The notes: generated from the letters alone by a model not told the origin. DNA of 64,000 nt from an uncultured Gammaproteobacteria bacterium (GCA_902559355.1 CACEHM010000001.1:17829-81828); one strand, 5' to 3'. Numbered from the stretch's first letter, positions 44,230 through 53,055 are shown. A program made the numbers and translations.

Positions 44230-45690
44230 ATGGACTTTACTGAGTTTTCAAATAAGGCCAAAGATGGTTTTAATTTGATACCTTTGATCAAAGAACTTGA
44301 TTCAATTAAGAAAGAAGCTATTGATATTTATGGTGACCATTTTGATCAAAAAAAGTCATTTTTCTTTGAATCTTTAGAAGGAGATAAAAATTGGAGCCGA
44401 TATACAATAATAGGATGTTCCTCCGGAGACTACCTAGAAGTATTTGGTAATAAGATAAAAAAATACAGTAACTTTTTAGAAGAGAGCGAGTATCATGATG
44501 ACAATCCTATTAGCTGGATTGAAAACTTTTTTTCCTCTTATAAGGTATTTATTCCAAAAACCTTGCCTTCTTTTTGTGGGGGCCTTGTGGGACATTTTTC
44601 ATTTGAATCTGTTTGTTACTTTGAAGAGAGCGTAATAAGGAGGGACCAAAAAAATGATATTAATGCACCAGATATATCATTAATCATCTGTAAAGAATTC
44701 ATTGTATTCGACAAAGTTAATAATAAGATATTTATAGTTGTTTTTTCAAATAACACATTAGAAGGATATAAACAAAGTACAAAAAAACTCAATGAATATG
44801 AATCATTACTCAACAAAAGCTCAGATAAAACAAAAGATGTAAACGCTTCATATGAAATGAATTTAAAGTATGACTTTGAAAGAAAAGATTTCTTGTCTTC
44901 GGTAAATAAGATTAAAGAATATATTAATCAAGGAGATGTGATGCAAGTCGTATTATCTCAGAGAATGACGATTGATTTTCATGAAAGGCCAATTGAATTT
45001 TATAAGGAACTTAGGAAAATTAATCCATCACCATACATGTATTATCTTAATATGGGCGATTATGTGGTTGTAGGGTCGTCACCTGAAATTTTAGTAAGGT
45101 TAGAGGATGAGAATATAACAGTAAGACCTATTGCTGGCACCAGACCGAGGAATGATGATAACAAAAAAGATAAAGATTATGAAATAGACCTATTAAATGA
45201 TAAAAAGGAATTAGCAGAACATTTAATGCTTATAGATTTAGGTAGGAATGATATTGGAAGGATTTGTAAAACAGGATCCATAAATTTAACCGACCAAATG
45301 ATAATAGAAAAATATTCACACGTCATGCACATGGTTTCAAATGTGGAAGGACATATCAAACCTAATTTATCTATGTTTGATGTGCTTCGTGCAACTTTTC
45401 CTGCGGGTACGGTTTCAGGCGCACCTAAAATTAGAGCGCTACAAATTATATTTGAGCTTGAGAACATAAGTAGAGGTATTTATGCTGGTGCTATTGGTTA
45501 CCTGGGATGGAATGGAAATATGGATACTGCTATTGCTATTAGAACTTGTGTTATAAAATCAGAAAAGCTTCACATTCAATGTGGCGCGGGTATAGTATAC
45601 GATTCTGTACCTGAGCTTGAATGGGATGAAACTATAAATAAAGGTAAGGCGATCATTAAGGCTTTGGAGAAACTTAGAGAACGAATATGA
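44230..45690 (+). CDS. trpE: Anthranilate synthase component I
   Basis: This 486-residue enzyme converts chorismate to anthranilate. The N-terminal tryptophan-binding region has FFFESLEG near residue 53 (the usual LLES feedback motif). The C-terminal catalytic half has QVVLSQRM, PSPYMYYLN, GSSPEILVR, RPIAGTRPR, DLGRNDIGR, HMVSNVEG, and GTVSGAPKIRA. It works with TrpG (ammonia supply); no leader-peptide attenuator is possible in the 9-base gap before it. The neighbouring trpG/trpD/trpC follow with short overlaps. Confidence 0.96.
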   Translation: MDFTEFSNKAKDGFNLIPLIKELDSIKKEAIDIYGDHFDQKKSFFFESLEGDKNWSRYTIIGCSSGDYLEVFGNKIKKYSNFLEESEYHDDNPISWIENFFSSYKVFIPKTLPSFCGGLVGHFSFESVCYFEESVIRRDQKNDINAPDISLIICKEFIVFDKVNNKIFIVVFSNNTLEGYKQSTKKLNEYESLLNKSSDKTKDVNASYEMNLKYDFERKDFLSSVNKIKEYINQGDVMQVVLSQRMTIDFHERPIEFYKELRKINPSPYMYYLNMGDYVVVGSSPEILVRLEDENITVRPIAGTRPRNDDNKKDKDYEIDLLNDKKELAEHLMLIDLGRNDIGRICKTGSINLTDQMIIEKYSHVMHMVSNVEGHIKPNLSMFDVLRATFPAGTVSGAPKIRALQIIFELENISRGIYAGAIGYLGWNGNMDTAIAIRTCVIKSEKLHIQCGAGIVYDSVPELEWDETINKGKAIIKALEKLRERI

Positions 45691-46262
45691 TATTGATGAT
45701 TGATAATTATGACTCTTTTACCTTTAATATAGTCCAATATTTAGGTGAGTTAGGGGCAGACGTATTGGTAAAAAGAAACAATAAAATTACCCTAGACGAA
45801 ATTGATAGACTTAATCCAGAAAAGATAGTCATCTCTCCTGGACCATGCACCCCTAATGAAGCAGGTATATCATTAGAGGTAGTAAAGAAATATTATAAAA
45901 CTATACCGATATTAGGAGTTTGTTTGGGCCATCAGACTATTGGACAAGTATTTGGAGGAAACATAGTCTCTGCCAAAAAAATTATGCATGGTAAAACATC
46001 TCAAATAATACATGATGGTGATCATATATTTAAAGACATTGCTCAAGAATTCACAGCTACTAGGTACCACTCATTGGTCATAGAGAAAAAATCATTTCCA
46101 GATTCGCTGTTGGTTACAGCTAGAACAAAGGATGATGAATCAGAATCTGAAATTATGGGTTTAAGACATAAGGAATATAATTTATTTGGAGTCCAGTTTC
46201 ACCCTGAATCAATTTTGACAGATTTTGGACACAAACTTCTCGAGAATTTTCTAGATGTCTAA
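45687..46262 (+). CDS. trpG: Anthranilate synthase component II (glutamine amidotransferase)
   Basis: This 191-residue class I glutaminase gives ammonia to TrpE. IDNYDSFTFNIVQYLGELG lies at the start, the oxyanion SPGPCTPNEAG near residue 52, the nucleophile in LGVCLGHQTIGQ near 79, and FGVQFHPESILT with catalytic His and Glu near 168-176. It may double as PabA in folate synthesis, as in many bacteria with one such gene. It overlaps trpE by 4 and trpD by 8 bases. Confidence 0.95.
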   Translation: MILMIDNYDSFTFNIVQYLGELGADVLVKRNNKITLDEIDRLNPEKIVISPGPCTPNEAGISLEVVKKYYKTIPILGVCLGHQTIGQVFGGNIVSAKKIMHGKTSQIIHDGDHIFKDIAQEFTATRYHSLVIEKKSFPDSLLVTARTKDDESESEIMGLRHKEYNLFGVQFHPESILTDFGHKLLENFLDV

Positions 46263-47286
46263 CTTTCAGAACATATTGGACAATCTAAAAAATAGTCAAG
46301 ATTTATCCGCGGATGAGGCATTCATTGTCTCTGAAAAAATGTTTGAAGGATCTCTAGCTGATGATCAAATAAAAGATATTCTTTTGTTACTAAATAAAAA
46401 AAATATTTGCTCAAATGAATTAATTGGTTTCGCAAGAGCAATGAGAAAAATTTCTACAAAAGTTGAAATTAATGACAAGGTTATTGATAGCTGTGGTACC
46501 GGCGGGGACGGTTTGAATACATTTAATATCTCCACATGTGCATCTTTCATAGCTGCGGCTTGTGGTGTCAAAGTTGCAAAACATGGTAACAAAGCCATTA
46601 CAAGTTCATCAGGAAGCGCAGACTTGCTGCATGATGCTGGTGCTAAGATTGACCTAGCTCCAGAACATGTAAGTAAGTGTATAGAGCATATAAACTTTGG
46701 GTTTATGTTCGCCCCTTTACATCATCAGGCTATGAAAAATGTAGCAAATACTAGGAAAAGTATTGCTCCAGATAAAACTATTTTTAATATGTTAGGGCCT
46801 ATTACAAACCCCGCTAATGCAAAAATTCAGTTAATAGGTGTATATAATAATGAAGTGATGCATTTAATCGCTAACGCTTTACTCGAGTTGGGCACTTCAA
46901 GAGCACTAATAATTAATTCAAGAGACGGTATGGATGAGGCAAGTATTTATAGTGAAACAGATGTATTAGAAATTAAAAATAATAGTATTGATAGCTATTC
47001 AATAGATCCTAAAGATTTTGGAATAAGGGGCAACAGTATTGAGGAAATTAAAACAAACTCTGAAAGGAGTAGTCTTGATATTATTTATACTGTTATCAAT
47101 AACATAGATTCGGATGCTAGGAAGATATCTCTTCTAAATGCATCCCTTCTAGTTATGTTATTTAAGGAGATTAGTTTGAGAGATGCATTATCAGAATGTA
47201 ATGATGCTTTAGAGAATTATTTAGTTAGAGATAAATTTAATCAATACATAGATTTTACAAATCAGGTTTCAAAAGATGTTAAATGA
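46255..47286 (+). CDS. trpD: Anthranilate phosphoribosyltransferase
   Basis: This 343-residue enzyme joins anthranilate and PRPP. It has the glycine-rich DSCGTGGDGLNTFNIST near residue 79 (PRPP and metal site), KHGNKAITSSSGSADLL near 108-124, FAPLHHQAMKNV near 150, and FNMLGPITNPA near 177. The catalytic D-E pair is in SRDGMDEAS near 223. It overlaps trpC by 11 bases. Confidence 0.96.
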   Translation: MSNFQNILDNLKNSQDLSADEAFIVSEKMFEGSLADDQIKDILLLLNKKNICSNELIGFARAMRKISTKVEINDKVIDSCGTGGDGLNTFNISTCASFIAAACGVKVAKHGNKAITSSSGSADLLHDAGAKIDLAPEHVSKCIEHINFGFMFAPLHHQAMKNVANTRKSIAPDKTIFNMLGPITNPANAKIQLIGVYNNEVMHLIANALLELGTSRALIINSRDGMDEASIYSETDVLEIKNNSIDSYSIDPKDFGIRGNSIEEIKTNSERSSLDIIYTVINNIDSDARKISLLNASLLVMLFKEISLRDALSECNDALENYLVRDKFNQYIDFTNQVSKDVK

Positions 47287-48055
47287 AATAATTAATAATA
47301 AATTAAAAGAGGTCAATCAGCTTAGAGAGACACTAGACATATCTGGTATAAATTTAAATTCTAGTAAAAAAAATCATTTTTATAAGAGACTATTAAAGAA
47401 TCAAAACAATAAAAAAAATTCAATTATCGCGGAGATAAAAAGAAGATCTCCTAGCAAAGGCGTGCTGGCTGAAAACTTAAATGTTTCAAAAACTGTTTCT
47501 GAATATGAATCTGGAGGAGCCGCATGTATCTCAGTACTAACAGAAAAGGACTACTTTAATGGATCTAATGAGGATTTATTAGAAGCTAAAAATTCCATCA
47601 ACCTCCCTTTGCTTCGAAAAGATTTTATGCTCGATCCTATTCAGATATACGAAAGTAAAATGTTAGGAGCAGACTGTGTGTTGTTAATAGTTTCTGCTTT
47701 GTCTCAATCAACTTATAAACAATTGTTTGAATTGGCTTCCCAACTAGACTTAGATATTCTCACAGAGGTACATGATATATACGAATTAGATTTTGCCTTA
47801 TCACAAAATTCAAAACTTATTGGTATCAATAATAGAAATCTGAAATCATTTGATGTTGATATTAATACGAGCATAGATCTTGCAAGAACCATAAATGATA
47901 ATGACATAGTTCTTGTCAGTGAAAGTGGTATAAGTTCTAGTAGTGATATAATTACACTCAATAGTTCTGGAATTTATACCTTTTTAGTAGGTGAACATTT
48001 GATAAAATCAAACAACATAACTAATGAACTTGGAGTATTGATTAATGGAGAATAA
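47276..48055 (+). CDS. trpC: Indole-3-glycerol phosphate synthase
   Basis: This 259-residue TIM barrel closes the indole ring. IIAEIKRRSPSKG near residue 50 holds catalytic Glu and Lys; ISVLTEKDYFNGS near 80, LLRKDFMLDP near 108, GADCVLLI near 125, IGINNRNLKSFDVD near 180, and LVSESGIS near 209 are all present. It is a stand-alone TrpC, not fused to TrpF. Its end overlaps the VOC gene by 11 bases. Confidence 0.96.
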   Translation: MLNEIINNKLKEVNQLRETLDISGINLNSSKKNHFYKRLLKNQNNKKNSIIAEIKRRSPSKGVLAENLNVSKTVSEYESGGAACISVLTEKDYFNGSNEDLLEAKNSINLPLLRKDFMLDPIQIYESKMLGADCVLLIVSALSQSTYKQLFELASQLDLDILTEVHDIYELDFALSQNSKLIGINNRNLKSFDVDINTSIDLARTINDNDIVLVSESGISSSSDIITLNSSGIYTFLVGEHLIKSNNITNELGVLINGE

Positions 48056-48437
48056 TTTAGGTATAAGACACTTAGCTTTAAAGGTCAAAAACTTTGAACA
48101 ATGTTTTGTTTTCTATACAGAAATACTTGGGATGTCAATCGACTGGAAACCTGATGATAATAACGTTTATTTAACAAATGGCTCTGACAATCTCGCACTA
48201 CATTATGACAGTAATGTATCTTGTAATTCGGATGATTCAAGACTTGATCATTTTGGAATTTTTGTGAAAAACAAAGAAGATATTGATACTTATTTGAAGC
48301 ACATGAAGGATAACCAAGTAAAAATTCATAAAGAAAAAAAAGTCCACAGAGACGATTCTATTAGCTTTTATGTAGAGGATCCAGATGGTAATATTTTGCA
48401 GATACTATGGCATCCTACATTGAGCAATGAAACCTAA
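48045..48437 (+). CDS. VOC (glyoxalase/dioxygenase superfamily) protein
   Basis: This 130-residue small protein has the paired beta-alpha-beta-beta-beta modules of the vicinal oxygen chelate fold. Metal-ligand-type positions are His in IRHLALKV, His in DHFGIFV and Glu in SFYVEDPDGNILQI, with YTEILGM between. Members include glyoxalase I, bleomycin-resistance proteins and dioxygenases; the activity here is not known. It is wedged between trpC and speD, overlapping both by 11 bases, where pseudomonads carry crp. Confidence 0.8.
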   Translation: MENNLGIRHLALKVKNFEQCFVFYTEILGMSIDWKPDDNNVYLTNGSDNLALHYDSNVSCNSDDSRLDHFGIFVKNKEDIDTYLKHMKDNQVKIHKEKKVHRDDSISFYVEDPDGNILQILWHPTLSNET

Positions 48438-49074
48438 TATAACAAATACTAGCCAAACTCTCGTTGTAAATTCATATTATGGTTTCTCATGTAGTGAGAG
48501 TAATAGATATGATGTAAATAAAAAAATAGAAGAAAAGTTCAACCCAGTATATCTTATGTCTATATTAGAGAATATATCAAAAACTCTAGAGACAAAAATA
48601 TTACACACTTCAAAACATACATTTAAACCATCTGGAACCAGCCTTAGTTCAATCATAGAGTCTACTGAGACAGTATTCGGATCATCTGGTGTTGCTCATC
48701 TAAATGAAAGTCATATCAGTTTTCATTCATATTTTGAGAACTCTATAAAGAATATTATAATTTTGAGACTCGAGCTTCATATATCTTCTTGTAGCAGAAA
48801 GAGCGTTTATTTTACTCTAGATAATTTAATGGAAGAACAACTATTCAATAGTTATGATGGATTGACATTAGATTTCTTTCATAGAGGAATTGATTTAGAA
48901 CAAAATCAGGAGAATCGCTCTATAATTACCTCATTTTTAGAAAACAAATCTAAAGAGTTTAATGTAAAGGCACATGACCAAACAGAATCGTTTAGTCATT
49001 ATAAAATAGTAAAACATGAAGAAAAAATAAGCTCACGTGAACTTTATGATTATTTATACAACTATCTTATTTAG
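48427..49074 (+). CDS. speD: S-adenosylmethionine decarboxylase proenzyme
   Basis: This 215-residue protein is similar to the E. coli-type SpeD but shorter (264 in E. coli). YGFSCSES near residue 18 and PSGTSLSSII near 68-77 lead to VAHLNESHISFHSYFE (89-104), which should self-cleave between E94 and S95 to make the pyruvoyl group. The catalytic Cys is C122 in ISSCSRKS. Decarboxylated SAM would serve spermidine synthesis; no speE is in the window. Its place just before coq7 equals the Pseudomonas speD position. Its stop overlaps coq7's in TTAG. Confidence 0.85.
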   Translation: MKPNITNTSQTLVVNSYYGFSCSESNRYDVNKKIEEKFNPVYLMSILENISKTLETKILHTSKHTFKPSGTSLSSIIESTETVFGSSGVAHLNESHISFHSYFENSIKNIIILRLELHISSCSRKSVYFTLDNLMEEQLFNSYDGLTLDFFHRGIDLEQNQENRSIITSFLENKSKEFNVKAHDQTESFSHYKIVKHEEKISSRELYDYLYNYLI

Positions 49075-49676
49075 ATATAAAAGCTCATCTTTTTCATAAT
49101 TTTTGAAGAAATCGTCATAAGTTTCTTCGCACTATCACTGAGTTCTACCGAGCCATGATCTTTTGCAGTATTTTTATGTTTAGTTTCATCTATTTTAATA
49201 TCATTTAATATTTCTTTGCTTCTTTGATCATTGTCAGGAAGTTTTTCTGTATATTCATCTAAATGAGCTTCAACTTGATCTTCTGTTTCGTAAATAAAGC
49301 CAAAAGATTTATTTTTCTCTAACTTGCCAACAAATGTTCCGATTGCGAACGAAGATAAATACCATAGTGTGTTTAAATAACTCGTCTTCCCTTCGAGCTC
49401 ATTCATTCTGAGGTTCAACATATTTAGATGTTCTTTCTCTTCCTCACACATATCTAAAATAATTCGCTTTTGCGAAGTATCATTAGTTGTATACGCTTGG
49501 CCTCTATAAAGAGCTTGAGCACAAACCTCACCCATATGATTCACTCTCATAACTCTTTGAGATACCTTTTTATCATTGGATTTTAAATTAACATCTCTTA
49601 TGTCTGTTTTGACTGGTTCAAATAAAACATTAAGAGCATAATCTATCTCTTTAAGCATATTATCTATATTAGGCAT
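49071..49676 (-). CDS. coq7: 3-demethoxyubiquinol 3-hydroxylase (Coq7/UbiF-type diiron)
   Basis: This 201-residue diiron hydroxylase adds the last ring hydroxyl in aerobic ubiquinone synthesis. The ligands sit in MGEVCAQALYRG near residue 50, EEEKEHLNML near 79, ETEDQVEAHL near 130 and DETKHKNTA near 163 (E, ExxH, E, ExxH). Length agrees with bacterial Coq7 (about 215). With ubiA and ubiH it completes part of the quinone pathway. It diverges from rplM. Confidence 0.94.
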   Translation of the reverse strand: MPNIDNMLKEIDYALNVLFEPVKTDIRDVNLKSNDKKVSQRVMRVNHMGEVCAQALYRGQAYTTNDTSQKRIILDMCEEEKEHLNMLNLRMNELEGKTSYLNTLWYLSSFAIGTFVGKLEKNKSFGFIYETEDQVEAHLDEYTEKLPDNDQRSKEILNDIKIDETKHKNTAKDHGSVELSDSAKKLMTISSKIMKKMSFYI

Positions 49677-49750
49677 ATATCAGCTTCCTTTTGGTATATT
49701 CTCAAATAATTACTTGTATACATTTAGTTAAATGAGTAAAATCTCTATCC

Positions 49751-50164
49751 GTGAGTATAAATGATAGTAACAAAGATTGGTATGTAATAGACGCCACAGA
49801 TGTGGTTTTAGGACGCTTAGCGTCAAAAGTAGCTCATATGTTAAAAGGTAAACATAAACCCCAATATCAGCCACATACCGATGAGGGAGACTACATTATT
49901 GTGATCAATGCAAAAAAAATAAAAGTTACAGGCAATAAGCTCTCAGATAAAATTTATTACAAGCATACTGGCTATATAGGCAACATGAAAGAAATGCCGC
50001 TAGGTAAAATGCTTGATAAAAAGCCTGACTTTGTAATAAAGAATGCTGTTAAAGGAATGCTACCAAAGAATCCACTAGGTAGGTCAATGATTAAAAAACT
50101 CAAAATCTACGAGAGTGACACCCATGGGCATGGGGCACAAAAACCGACAGCTTTAGAGGTTTAA
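49751..50164 (+). CDS. rplM: 50S ribosomal protein L13
   Basis: This 137-residue uL13 shows KDWYVIDATDVVLGRLAS, KHKPQYQPHTDEGDYIIVINA, YYKHTGYIG and KGMLPKNPLGR. The GTG start is the only in-frame start after a TGA at 49733. It makes the protein about 5 residues shorter than usual (W at residue 10, not about 15) and has no Shine-Dalgarno sequence. An ATG at 49732 in another frame would restore normal length if one base of AAAA (49738-49741) were skipped. rpsI follows after 7 bases. Confidence 0.94.
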   Translation: MSINDSNKDWYVIDATDVVLGRLASKVAHMLKGKHKPQYQPHTDEGDYIIVINAKKIKVTGNKLSDKIYYKHTGYIGNMKEMPLGKMLDKKPDFVIKNAVKGMLPKNPLGRSMIKKLKIYESDTHGHGAQKPTALEV

Positions 50165-50171
50165 AGGAACT

Positions 50172-50558
50172 ATGCATAAAACATACGGTACAGGTAGAAG
50201 AAAAACATCAAGCGCTAGAGTTTATCTAAATAGCGGAACTGGAGAAATTAAAATTAATTCACAGGGAGTAGATGAATTTACAAAATCTGCAACGCTAACT
50301 GCAAATTTACTGGCACCCCTTGCCAAAACACAAATGCAGGATAAAGTTAACTTAAATATCTCTGTAGTTGGCGGCGGAAAAAGCGGGCAAGTAGGGGCTA
50401 TTGTTCATGGTCTTACAAGAGCGTTGGTAAAATATCAAAATGATTTATTACCTACTCTTAAAAGAGAAGGTTTCTTGACTAGAGATGATCGTAAAGTAGA
50501 ACGTAAAAAAGTTGGCTTACGAAAAGCAAGAAAAGCTACTCAGTTCTCTAAACGATAG
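50172..50558 (+). CDS. rpsI: 30S ribosomal protein S9
   Basis: This 128-residue uS9 has YGTGRRKTSSARVYL at the N-terminus, VVGGGKSGQVGAIVHGLTRAL in the middle (two contiguous blocks), and the basic C-terminus RKVERKKVGLRKARKATQFSKR whose final lysine-arginine tail reaches the ribosomal P site. It is co-transcribed with rplM. The end overlaps the convergent rpiA gene by 11 bases. Confidence 0.96.
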   Translation: MHKTYGTGRRKTSSARVYLNSGTGEIKINSQGVDEFTKSATLTANLLAPLAKTQMQDKVNLNISVVGGGKSGQVGAIVHGLTRALVKYQNDLLPTLKREGFLTRDDRKVERKKVGLRKARKATQFSKR

Positions 50559-51213
50559 GTTCAGTAATTTCAACTTGTTTATCACCTGCACTTAATAGTA
50601 AGTGGGCATGATCCATAGCAAATATTCCGTTTGTAATAACTCCCGGGATATTGTTTATTTTTGATTCAAAAGCTAAGGGTTGTGATATTTCTAAATTATG
50701 AACATCTAAAATAATATTACCGTTGTCTGTGGTAAATCCTTCTCTTAAAACAGGTCTACCACCAATTTTTATGAGTTCCAGTGCTATAGCACTTTGTGCT
50801 AATGGTATTACTTCCACAGGCAATGGAAATTTCCCTAGGGTATCAACTTTTTTTGATTCATCTACAATGCAAATAAACTTCTCAGAGTTGTGAGCGAGTA
50901 TTTTTTCCCTTGTTAATGCACCACCACCACCTTTAATCATATGAAGATATTTATTAACTTCATCAGCACCATCAATATATTTTGATAATCTTCCTACAGC
51001 ACGGAGCTCATTAACATCGAATCCATTAGCTTTTAAGAGTTCCGTGGACTTAACTGAACTCGAGACTATATCTTGTATTTTATTTTTAACTTTAGGAAGA
51101 TACTCAATAAGAATATTAACTGTCGACCCTGAGCCAATACCCAGTATCTCACCATTTTCGATAAGATCGAGGACTGATTCCGCTACTTTACGTTTCTTAG
51201 AATTTTGATCCAT
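50548..51213 (-). CDS. rpiA: Ribose-5-phosphate isomerase A
   Basis: This 221-residue enzyme interconverts ribose-5- and ribulose-5-phosphate. GIGSGSTVNILIE near residue 25, DGADEVNKYLHMIKGGGGALTREKIL with the catalytic acidic residue near 82-107, and the later FPLPVEVIPLA are diagnostic. It diverges from ilvA across 47 bases, the same rpiA/ilvA pairing as in E. coli-like and Pseudomonas genomes. It fits with tkt and rpe. Confidence 0.96.
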   Translation of the reverse strand: MDQNSKKRKVAESVLDLIENGEILGIGSGSTVNILIEYLPKVKNKIQDIVSSSVKSTELLKANGFDVNELRAVGRLSKYIDGADEVNKYLHMIKGGGGALTREKILAHNSEKFICIVDESKKVDTLGKFPLPVEVIPLAQSAIALELIKIGGRPVLREGFTTDNGNIILDVHNLEISQPLAFESKINNIPGVITNGIFAMDHAHLLLSAGDKQVEITEPIV

Positions 51214-51260
51214 TTTGAAAAAATATTATTTTTATAGTATACACTATAAGAATACTGCAA

Positions 51261-52781
51261 ATGAGCGATAACTATAGAAAAAATTGTTATAAAAAAATAT
51301 TAGACGCATCATCAGTCTATGATATTGCTATTAAGAGCCCGATGCAGTTTGCACCTAAATTGTCATCAAAACTAAAAAACAAAATTTATATTAAACGTGA
51401 AGATTTACAACCAGTCTTTTCATTCAAGTTACGAGGTGCATATAATAAAATTTCTAAAATTAAAAACCCTAAACACATTATTGCAGCATCAGCAGGTAAT
51501 CATGCACAAGGCGTTGCTATGACATGTAAAAAACTGAAAATTCCATCCTCTATTGTAATGCCGTCAACAACTCCATCCATCAAAGTTAATGCTGTTAAGA
51601 AATATGGCTCGAAGGTAATACTTTATGGCGATACATATGACGAAGCCTATCAATATGCCATTAAATTTTCTAAAAAAAACAACTACAATTTTGTTCATCC
51701 TTATGATGATATTGACGTTATTGCTGGTCAAGGAACTATTGGAATTGAAATACTTGAACAATTAAAAGAGCATCCTGATTACATTTTTATTCCTGTAGGC
51801 GGAGGTGGACTTTTAGCTGGTATAAGCGTCTACTTGAAAACAATCAATCCAAAAATAAAAATAGTTGCTGTAGAAGCAAAGGATTCAGCATGTTTTAATC
51901 TTGCATGTCAATTTGGAAAACCAACATCTTTGAAACATGTTGGTATATTTGCCGATGGGGTGGCAGTAAAAAAGATAGGTCTAAAAACATTTAAACTTAC
52001 AAAAAATATTATTGACTATACGCTTACGGTAACAACAGATGAAATTTGCTCAAGTATTAAAGAACTATACGATGAAACACGAGTAATAGCAGAACCAGCA
52101 GGTGCTTTATCAGTAGCTGGTATGAAAAAATACATATCCACCCATAATATCAAAAATAAAAACATAGCTACGATATTATGCGGAGCTAATATGAATTTTG
52201 ACAGGCTTGGACACGTATCTGAAAGAGCAGATATAGGTGAAAGTGCGGAAGTAATATTGGGCGTAACTATTGATGAAAAACCTGGAAGTTTCAAAAAATT
52301 CTGCTCGATTATCGGAAAGAGATCGATTACAGAATTCAATTATCGCTATTCAAGTGAAAAAAGCGCGCAGGTATTTGTTGGAGTTAGGACAACAAAAGGA
52401 TATGAAGAGCGAAAAGATATCATTTCAAAGTTAAAAAAATCAAAATATAAATGTTATGACCTTACAGACAACGAGATGGCTAAGCTACACATAAGATACA
52501 TGGTAGGTGGAACAAGCAACAATGCAAAGAACGAGAGAATCTATAGATTCATGTTTCCTGAAATACCTGGTGAGTTACTGAACTTTCTTAACGCTATAGG
52601 CTCAAAGTGGAATATTAGTCTCTTTCACTATAGAAACCATGGAGCAGACTTTGGAAGAGTATTGATTGGATTACAGGTCGAAGAAAACGATTTAGCTAGC
52701 CTTGAAAGGCATTTTAGCTCACTTAAATATGAATTCTACAATGAATCAGGCAATGTAGCTTACAGGCAGTTTTTGAAATAA
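51261..52781 (+). CDS. ilvA: Threonine ammonia-lyase (biosynthetic)
   Basis: This 506-residue PLP enzyme deaminates threonine to 2-oxobutyrate for isoleucine. The Schiff-base lysine is in FSFKLRGAYNK near residue 55; ASAGNHAQG near 79, PVGGGGLLAG near 180 and LCGANMNFDR near 308 bind the cofactor. The C-terminal third carries two ACT-like regulatory domains, as in the isoleucine-inhibited enzyme, so feedback control is expected. It ends at the hairpin terminator at 52782-52807. Confidence 0.96.
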   Translation: MSDNYRKNCYKKILDASSVYDIAIKSPMQFAPKLSSKLKNKIYIKREDLQPVFSFKLRGAYNKISKIKNPKHIIAASAGNHAQGVAMTCKKLKIPSSIVMPSTTPSIKVNAVKKYGSKVILYGDTYDEAYQYAIKFSKKNNYNFVHPYDDIDVIAGQGTIGIEILEQLKEHPDYIFIPVGGGGLLAGISVYLKTINPKIKIVAVEAKDSACFNLACQFGKPTSLKHVGIFADGVAVKKIGLKTFKLTKNIIDYTLTVTTDEICSSIKELYDETRVIAEPAGALSVAGMKKYISTHNIKNKNIATILCGANMNFDRLGHVSERADIGESAEVILGVTIDEKPGSFKKFCSIIGKRSITEFNYRYSSEKSAQVFVGVRTTKGYEERKDIISKLKKSKYKCYDLTDNEMAKLHIRYMVGGTSNNAKNERIYRFMFPEIPGELLNFLNAIGSKWNISLFHYRNHGADFGRVLIGLQVEENDLASLERHFSSLKYEFYNESGNVAYRQFLK

Positions 52782-52807
52782 AAAAGGCCCTTTGATAAGG
52801 GCCTTTT
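52782..52807. terminator. Bidirectional intrinsic terminator between ilvA and the H1-like gene
   Basis: A 9-bp perfect stem AAAAGGCCC / GGGCCTTTT encloses the 8-base loop TTTGATAA. T-rich tails on either strand allow it to end both convergent transcripts. It lies directly after the ilvA stop. Confidence 0.88.
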
Positions 52808-52825
52808 CCATACTTCTACGAAGAA

Positions 52826-53050
52826 TTAACGTCTTTTACGCTTAGCAGTCTTTTTCTTAGCTACTTTACGTTTAGCAGTTTTTTTCTTAGCTACTTTTTT
52901 CTTAGCTTTTTTCTTAGCTACTTTACGTTTAGCAGTTTTTTTCTTAGCTACTTTACGCTTAGCAACTTTTTTACGAGTAGTTGTTACTTTTTTCTTAGCA
53001 ACTTTACGCTTCGCTGTTTTTTTCTTAGCTTTCGCTTTCTTTTTAACCAT
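52826..53050 (-). CDS. Histone H1-like lysine-rich DNA-binding protein
   Basis: This 74-residue protein is made almost only of Lys, Ala, Arg, Val and Thr. It repeats units such as KKKTAKRKVA and KKKVAKRKVA through its whole length, with no hydrophobic core. It resembles the C-terminal domain of histone H1 and the bacterial H1-like proteins (HctB, AlgP-like, BpH1). It likely binds and condenses DNA without a fixed fold. A very strong ribosome site precedes it, which suggests abundance. Bases 52829-53040 are correspondingly repetitive at DNA level. Specific target sites cannot be told. Confidence 0.83.
   Translation of the reverse strand: MVKKKAKAKKKTAKRKVAKKKVTTTRKKVAKRKVAKKKTAKRKVAKKKAKKKVAKKKTAKRKVAKKKTAKRKRR
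52829..53040. repeat. Imperfect tandem repeat within the H1-like coding sequence
   Basis: Blocks such as CTTAGCTACTTTACG and TTAGCAGTTTTTTTCTTAG recur several times in tandem with small changes, encoding the (K/R)-A-K/V repeats of the basic protein. Repeat number may vary between strains; that is inference. Confidence 0.75.
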
Positions 53051-53055
53051 ACATT

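Noticed and set aside
52829..53040. Possible CRISPR-like or satellite repeat
   Set aside because: The repeats are imperfect, have no distinct spacers, and are fully explained by the lysine/alanine repeats of the H1-like protein.
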